NCBI GenBank assembly: GCA_016938795.1
Contig: JAFGTZ010000271.1
Coordinates: 1-10,939 of the forward strand
Direction: 5' to 3'
Source of the DNA: Chromatiaceae bacterium
Lineage (GTDB): Bacteria; Pseudomonadota; Gammaproteobacteria; Chromatiales; Chromatiaceae
Length of the DNA stretch: 10,939 nt
Shown here: positions 7,471 to 10,939 of the stretch, piece by piece
How the letters are laid out: every line of letters begins with the position of its first letter
How positions within the stretch are numbered: position 1 is the first letter of the stretch
Made by a program: the position numbers and the translations under genes
Notes under the pieces: model-generated
Databases searched by the model: none
Seen by the model: the letters and a program-made list of their open reading frames with translations, nothing else
Told to the model about the DNA's origin: nothing

Positions 7471-8652
7471 ATGATACCCCGTCTCGCTCAAACCACCGCC
7501 CAGCGCCTGGCGCACGGCTTCCCGATCCTGACGATCACCGGTCCCCGACAGTCCGGCAAGACGACGCTGGCCCGGAGCTTGTTCGCCGATCGGCCCTATG
7601 TGTCCCTGGAAGATCCGGAACATCGGGAGTTTGCGCACGGCGATCCGCGCGGCTTCCTGGCGCGCTTTCGCGAGGGTGCGGTCATCGATGAGATTCAGCA
7701 TGTCCCGGCGCTCTTTTCCTATCTCCAGGGCGTGGTTGATGAACGCGGGCGGATGGGAGACTTCATCCTGACCGGCTCACAGCAGTTCGGGTTGATGGCT
7801 CGGATCGGCCAGTCGCTGGCCGGTCGGGTCGGACGCCTGGAGCTACTGCCGTTCTCAGCGGCGGAACTGGCGGCGGCCGGACGGTTGCCGGCGGACATCG
7901 ATACGCTGTTGTGGCAGGGCGGCTATCCGCCGCTCTATGACCGCCCCCTGTCGCCGAACGACTGGTTTCCTAACTATATCGCCACCTATCTGGAGCGTGA
8001 TGTCCGGCAGTTGATCCAGGTTCGTGATCTGACGCGCTTCCAGCGCTTCGTGCGGCTCTGCGCGGCGCGCACCGGTCAGCTACTCAACCTGTCGGCACTG
8101 GCGGCCGACAGCGGGATCTCGCACACGACCGCGCGTGAATGGCTCACCGTGCTGGAGGCGAGCTATCTGGTCTGGCGTCTGCCGCCCTATCACCGCAATT
8201 TCGGCAAACGCCTGGTCAAGACACCCAAGCTCTATTTCCTGGATACCGGACTGGCCGCCGCGCTGCTCGGGATCCGCGAGGCCGATACCCTGGGTATTCA
8301 TGCGCAGCGCGGGGCGCTGTTCGAGACCTGGGTGGTCAGCGAACTGATCAAACAGCGGTTCAATACCGGACGTCCGCCGGATCTGTATTTCTGGCGCGAC
8401 AACACGGGGAACGAGGTCGATGTGCTGTTTGAATCCGGCACGCGACTGCAACCGATTGAGATCAAATCCGGCGCGACCTTCGTGCGTGAGTGGCTCAAGG
8501 CGCTGCATCGCTGGCAGGGCTATGCGGGTGATGAAAGCTTGCCGGGGTGGCTGATCTATGGCGGTGAGGATTCGTATCAGCGCGAACAGAGCGAAATCCG
8601 GTCCTGGCGATCATTGGCGACGTGCCGTGATTGGCGAGATGAGGCGACTTGA
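7471..8652 (+). CDS. AAA_14/DUF4143 family ATP-binding protein, role unknown
   Basis: This is a 393-residue member of the widespread AAA_14 plus DUF4143 ATPases, whose cellular role is not established. The N-terminal P-loop domain has Walker A GPRQSGKTT (24-32), Walker B AVIDEIQ (70-76) and a sensor-like FILTGSQQF (98-106). A winged-helix-like stretch follows (about 205-235, with LSALAADSGISHTTAREWL). The C-terminal domain has a PD-(D/E)XK nuclease-like pattern: E285 in FETWVVSEL, D317 in NEVDVLFE, and E330-x-K332 in PIEIKSG. Whether it cuts DNA is not known. I chose the ATG at 7471 because the family starts MIPR; an in-frame TTG at 7465 adds two residues. All domains look intact. It is in the island between mnmG and rsmG, and its 3' end overlaps the opposing regulator fragment. 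Confidence 0.9.
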   Translation: MIPRLAQTTAQRLAHGFPILTITGPRQSGKTTLARSLFADRPYVSLEDPEHREFAHGDPRGFLARFREGAVIDEIQHVPALFSYLQGVVDERGRMGDFILTGSQQFGLMARIGQSLAGRVGRLELLPFSAAELAAAGRLPADIDTLLWQGGYPPLYDRPLSPNDWFPNYIATYLERDVRQLIQVRDLTRFQRFVRLCAARTGQLLNLSALAADSGISHTTAREWLTVLEASYLVWRLPPYHRNFGKRLVKTPKLYFLDTGLAAALLGIREADTLGIHAQRGALFETWVVSELIKQRFNTGRPPDLYFWRDNTGNEVDVLFESGTRLQPIEIKSGATFVREWLKALHRWQGYAGDESLPGWLIYGGEDSYQREQSEIRSWRSLATCRDWRDEAT

Positions 8653-9058
8653 TAGCCGCGAATCTAAGCGCGTCACGGGCGAGGTGCTCGACCCGCCTGC
8701 TTTTCTGAATCCGCGTATCGAGCTGGCGTCGTGTCAGGGTGTTTCCGGCCTGGGCGAGCACCTGTTTCCACAGCCAATCCCAGACCGCCGGATCGTCGTC
8801 CGGATCCTCCATCACATGCCGGTAGCGTAGCGGCTTGCCGTTCGGATTGACGATCGCGATCCGGCCATCATGCACCAGTTCCTTTAGATCGCGTTGCAGG
8901 GCCCGACGGGTGGCCGATTCGCTCGCGCCTTCGTAGATGTCGCCGATCAGGTCGAGCAGGCGGCCGATGTCCGGGTAACGATCGGCGCGGCCTTCGGCCG
9001 GCAGGCAGGCTTCGAGCTGTTTGAGTCGCTCGATGCGGCTGAGATGGGCAGCGCTCAT
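8495..9058 (-). pseudogene. Truncated WYL-type transcriptional regulator (N-terminal HTH part only)
   Basis: The open frame gives 187 residues. The first about 110 look like the N-terminus of a WYL-domain regulator: a winged-helix HTH with RLLDLIGDIYEGASESATRRALQRDLKELV followed by GRIAIVNPNGKPLRYR and a DDPAVWDWLWKQV segment. After about residue 120 the wording becomes low-complexity and arginine/serine/histidine-rich, and the WYL ligand domain (about 200 more residues in the family) is absent in any minus-strand frame I examined. The tail runs antisense into the ATPase gene for 158 bases. I therefore read it as a 3'-deleted remnant; a functional HTH-only protein is the alternative. The ATG at 9058 has no clear ribosome-binding site. 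Assignment to the WYL family is from recalled family wording, not a search. Confidence 0.6.
8676..8704 (+). terminator. Weak terminator-like hairpin after the ATPase gene
   Basis: CGGGCGAG (8676-8683) pairs with CTCG (8687-8690) and CCCG (8692-8695), with one bulged A, and TTTT follows at 8701-8704. It begins 24 bases after the ATPase stop. The T run is short and five bases from the stem, so function is doubtful. Confidence 0.25.
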
Positions 9059-9093
9059 GGGGCATTTCGCGTGCGACAGGATTTGATGTTTTG

Positions 9094-9112
9094 ACTTGGC
9101 ACTTCCAAGTGC
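9094..9112. promoter_or_regulatory. Overlapping double palindrome, candidate operator
   Basis: ACTTGG (9094-9099) and CCAAGT (9105-9110) are perfect arms, and so are GCACTT (9099-9104) and AAGTGC (9107-9112); the two palindromes share bases. A TTGACT at 9091-9096 could be a plus-strand -35 box, but no good -10 follows. It lies 36 bases upstream of the regulator fragment and about 180 bases upstream of higB, a likely place for an autoregulation site of the former or an operator of the latter. Confidence 0.4.
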
Positions 9113-9260
9113 TAACGGCCCTGAACCGATCCGGCAACTGGATCTTCCGGAAGATTTGGCGGAAGAAGTTGCCCAAGATACCGGTCGATTGCAGTGACGG
9201 TGGATTTTGGCGATCGGGCGTCAGTACCGACGCGGCGAACGATGGATCCACGCTTGCACG

Positions 9261-9277
9261 AGTCCCAACAAGGGACT
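9261..9277 (+). promoter_or_regulatory. Hairpin just upstream of higB
   Basis: AGTCCC (9261-9266) and GGGACT (9272-9277) enclose a 5-base loop, 12 bases before the higB ATG. The only purine-rich site (AAGGGA, 9270-9275) lies in the 3' arm, so the hairpin could hide it. It could equally be a DNA operator for HigA. The structure is directly visible; the role is inferred. Confidence 0.4.
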
Positions 9278-9289
9278 AGCGTAGCGCTC

Positions 9290-9592
9290 ATGCGCATCAT
9301 CGCCCTGTCCACGCTGAAATCCTTCTGGGAAGCCACACCGGCTTTCCAGGAGGTCAAGGAGCCGGCTCTGGCCTGGTATCGCCTGACCTGTCGGGCGGAT
9401 TGGGCCGCGCCGGCCGATGTCAAGGCCGATTTTCGCAACGCCAGCATCCTCAAGGACGGTCGTGTCGTCTTCAATCTCGGCGGCAACAAGTACCGGCTGA
9501 TCGTCTGGATCAACTATCCCTATCGGGTCGTCTATATCCGCTTCATCGGCACTCATGCGCAGTACGATGCGATCGACGCCCAAACCATCTGA
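9290..9592 (+). CDS. higB: Type II toxin HigB (mRNA interferase)
   Basis: HigB is a RelE-fold endoribonuclease that cuts mRNA on the ribosome and is neutralised by HigA. From the ATG at 9290 the protein has 100 residues, and the family wording is intact: MRIIALSTLKSFWEATP at the start, ADWAAPADVKADF in the middle, then NASILKDGRVVFNLGGNKYR and YIRFIGTHAQYDAIDAQTI at the end, the YgjN/HigB_toxin subfamily. The toxin precedes the antitoxin, which is the usual order for hig loci. An in-frame GTG at 9194 would add 32 residues, but these look non-conserved and I reject that start. The ribosome-binding site is poor. Confidence 0.93.
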   Translation: MRIIALSTLKSFWEATPAFQEVKEPALAWYRLTCRADWAAPADVKADFRNASILKDGRVVFNLGGNKYRLIVWINYPYRVVYIRFIGTHAQYDAIDAQTI

Positions 9593-9614
9593 ACGCCCGA
9601 GATCCGAGTTCATC

Positions 9615-9986
9615 ATGGACATCAAACCCATCAAGACCGAGTCCGACTATCAAGCCGCCCTGCGCGAGATCGAGTATCTGATGACGGCTGAGTTCGATAC
9701 GCCCGAAGGCGAGCGTCTCGATGTGCTGGTGACGCTGGTCGAGGCCTATGAGCAGCGCCATTTCCCGCTCGATCTGCCGGATCCCGTGGAAGCGATCCGC
9801 TTTCACATGGAACAGAAGGGACTGGCAGCCAAGGATCTGGAACCGATGATCGGACGCTCCAATCGTGTCTACGAAGTGCTCAACCGCAAGCGTCCACTGA
9901 CGCTCAAAATGATCTGGCGACTGCATCGCGATCTCGGGATTCCGGCGGAAAGCCTGATCCGGCCGTCGAGCCGTCTGGAGGCTTAG
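9615..9986 (+). CDS. higA: Type II antitoxin HigA (XRE-family HTH)
   Basis: HigA binds and blocks HigB and represses the hig promoter. The protein has 123 residues. The N-terminal half (DIKPIKTESDYQAALREIEYLM, then EGERLDVLVTLVEAYEQRHFP) is the toxin-binding part of the YgjM-like subfamily. The XRE helix-turn-helix spans about residues 66-108 with KDLEPMIG, SNRVYEVLNRKRPLTLKMI and LHRDLGIPAESLI. It starts 22 bases after higB, so the two are co-transcribed. The last 83 bases overlap, tail to tail, the extended 3' end of mnmG on the other strand. The gene looks intact. Confidence 0.95.
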   Translation: MDIKPIKTESDYQAALREIEYLMTAEFDTPEGERLDVLVTLVEAYEQRHFPLDLPDPVEAIRFHMEQKGLAAKDLEPMIGRSNRVYEVLNRKRPLTLKMIWRLHRDLGIPAESLIRPSSRLEA

Positions 9987-10939
9987 CCGCTTCAGAGCAG
10001 GTTCCAGCCCGCCGCTTCAGATGAATGAGCAGCAGCGAGATGGCGGCTGGGGTGATGCCGGGAATGCGGGCGGCCTGGCCGATGGTGGCGGGGCGGGCGC
10101 GCATGAGCTTCTCGCGCACCTCCATGGAGAGCCCGCGCACGGCGCTGTAATCGAAGGTGTCGGGCAGGGCGCGGGTTTCCTGTTCGCGCTGGCGCTCGAT
10201 CTCGGCCTGCTGGCGGTCGATATAGCCGGCGTAGCGCGCCTGGATTTCAACCTGCTCGGCCACCTCGGGGGTGACGTCCTCGGGCGCGGGGCCAATCAGC
10301 TCGGCCAGCGCGGCATGGCGCACATGGGGGCGGGCAAGCAGATCGAGCGCGCGCGCCTCGCGGCGCAACGGCTCGCCCAGCACCTGCGCGGTCCGCTCGG
10401 GGTCGAGCCGCTCGGGGCGCAGCCAGCACTCGCGCAGCCGCGCGCGTTCGCGCTCGATGGCCTCGCGCTTGGCCTCGAAGCGGCGCCAGTGTTCCTCGTC
10501 CACCAGCCCCAGGCAGCGCCCGGTTTCGGTAAGTCGCAGATCGGCGTTGTCCTCGCGCAGCAGCAGGCGGTGCTCGGCGCGGCTGGTGAACATGCGATAG
10601 GGCTCGTTGGTGCCGCGCGTGATCAGGTCGTCGATCATGACCCCGATGTAGGCCTCATCCCGGCGCGGCGTCCAGGGCTCCTGTTCGCGAATCAGGCGCA
10701 CGGCATTGGCGCCGGCCACCAGCCCTTGGGCGGCGGCCTCCTCGTAGCCCGTGGTGCCGTTGATCTGGCCGGCGAAAAAGAGCCCGGAGAGGGCGCGCGT
10801 TTCCAGGCTCGGGCGCAGATCGCGCGGATCGAAGAAGTCGTACTCGATGGCATAGCCCGGGCGGGTGAGATGGGCGCGCTCCAGGCCGGGGATGGAGCGC
10901 ACCAGGGCCTCCTGCACGTCGTAGGGCAGGCTGGTGGAG
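9904..10939 (-). CDS. mnmG: tRNA uridine-34 5-carboxymethylaminomethyl modification enzyme MnmG (3' part, with C-terminal extension)
   Basis: MnmG (GidA), an FAD enzyme, works with the GTPase MnmE to put the (carboxymethyl)aminomethyl group on the wobble uridine of several tRNAs. The window holds the last 345 codons; the FAD-binding N-terminus is outside. Family motifs include STSLPYDVQEALVRSIPGL, YAIEYDFFDPRDL, LFFAGQINGTTGYEEAAAQGL, MFTSRAEHRLLLREDNADLRLT and the C-terminal IGQAARIPGITPAAISLLLIHLKRR, where related proteins normally end within a few residues. Here the frame goes on 34 codons (10008-9904) through sequence antisense to higA, ending at a TGA at 9904-9906. The extension is rich in G, P, S and R and shows no conserved pattern. 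It was probably acquired when the island inserted at the 3' end. The catalytic part seems unaffected. Confidence 0.97.
   Translation of the reverse strand, partial: STSLPYDVQEALVRSIPGLERAHLTRPGYAIEYDFFDPRDLRPSLETRALSGLFFAGQINGTTGYEEAAAQGLVAGANAVRLIREQEPWTPRRDEAYIGVMIDDLITRGTNEPYRMFTSRAEHRLLLREDNADLRLTETGRCLGLVDEEHWRRFEAKREAIERERARLRECWLRPERLDPERTAQVLGEPLRREARALDLLARPHVRHAALAELIGPAPEDVTPEVAEQVEIQARYAGYIDRQQAEIERQREQETRALPDTFDYSAVRGLSMEVREKLMRARPATIGQAARIPGITPAAISLLLIHLKRRAGTCSEAAKPPDGSTAGSGFPPESRDRDAVARSF
9986..10021. repeat. 11-bp direct repeat at the mnmG/island boundary
   Basis: GCCGCTTCAGA occurs at 9986-9996 and again at 10011-10021, 25 bases apart start to start. The right copy encodes the last conserved MnmG residues (SLKRR region reversed: Leu-Lys-Arg), while the left copy follows the higA stop. 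Such a duplication of gene-end sequence marks the likely junction between old chromosome and inserted DNA. Confidence 0.55.

Noticed and set aside
8762..8774. DnaA-box-like GTTTCCACA
   Set aside because: A single imperfect copy inside the regulator fragment, with no cluster or AT-rich unwinding region, so no origin is called despite the gid-par-atp setting.
9099..9115. Resemblance to the CIRCE heat-shock operator (TTAGCACT half site)
   Set aside because: CIRCE arms are separated by 9 bases, while here only 2 separate the matching arms, and no chaperone gene is nearby.
9194..9289. Extended HigB start at GTG 9194
   Set aside because: The 32 extra residues lack family conservation and span a hairpin; the HigB family starts at the MRIIALST pattern, at 9290.

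Overview
The window reads almost entirely as minus-strand housekeeping genes of a GC-rich gammaproteobacterium. Read from right to left they are mnmG (3' part), rsmG, parA, parB and the ATP synthase genes atpI-B-E-F-H-A and the start of atpG. This gid-par-atp order near the chromosome origin is classical for Gammaproteobacteria. The base composition, protein wording and the HigBA/AAA_14 accessory genes suggest a purple sulfur bacterium of the Chromatiaceae type, but that is inference, and no species can be named from the sequence.

Region 1 (1-4834) is the atp cluster: atpG (cut by the window edge), atpA, atpH, atpF, atpE, atpB and atpI. A good sigma70-like promoter (TTGACC-17-TATACT) lies just upstream of atpI. 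The 191-bp atpA-atpG spacer is unusually long and carries two arrays of imperfect 7-bp repeats and a strong stem-loop. Region 2 (4964-7379) holds parB, parA and rsmG, tightly packed: chromosome segregation plus a 16S rRNA methyltransferase. No parS site or DnaA-box cluster was found in the window.

Region 3 (about 7403-9990) is an accessory island of about 2.6 kb between mnmG and rsmG, which are normally adjacent. It contains a plus-strand AAA_14/DUF4143 ATPase of unknown role behind an AT-rich, possibly leaderless promoter; a minus-strand 3'-truncated WYL-type regulator fragment; and a plus-strand higB-higA type II toxin-antitoxin pair. Region 4 (9904-10939) is the 3' part of mnmG. Its reading frame runs 34 codons past the usual C-terminus, into the antisense strand of higA, so the two genes overlap tail to tail by 83 bp.

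The island separates rsmG from its usual partner and promoter, and places mnmG in convergent overlap with a toxin-antitoxin gene. The most useful leads are the mnmG/higA junction, the heptad repeats over the atpG ribosome-binding site, and the uncharacterised ATPase. I do not see a clear new multi-gene system; the island looks like a small hot-spot insertion of known families, one of them decayed. No tRNA, rRNA, CRISPR array or transposase was seen, and no gene-free stretch exceeds 300 bases.
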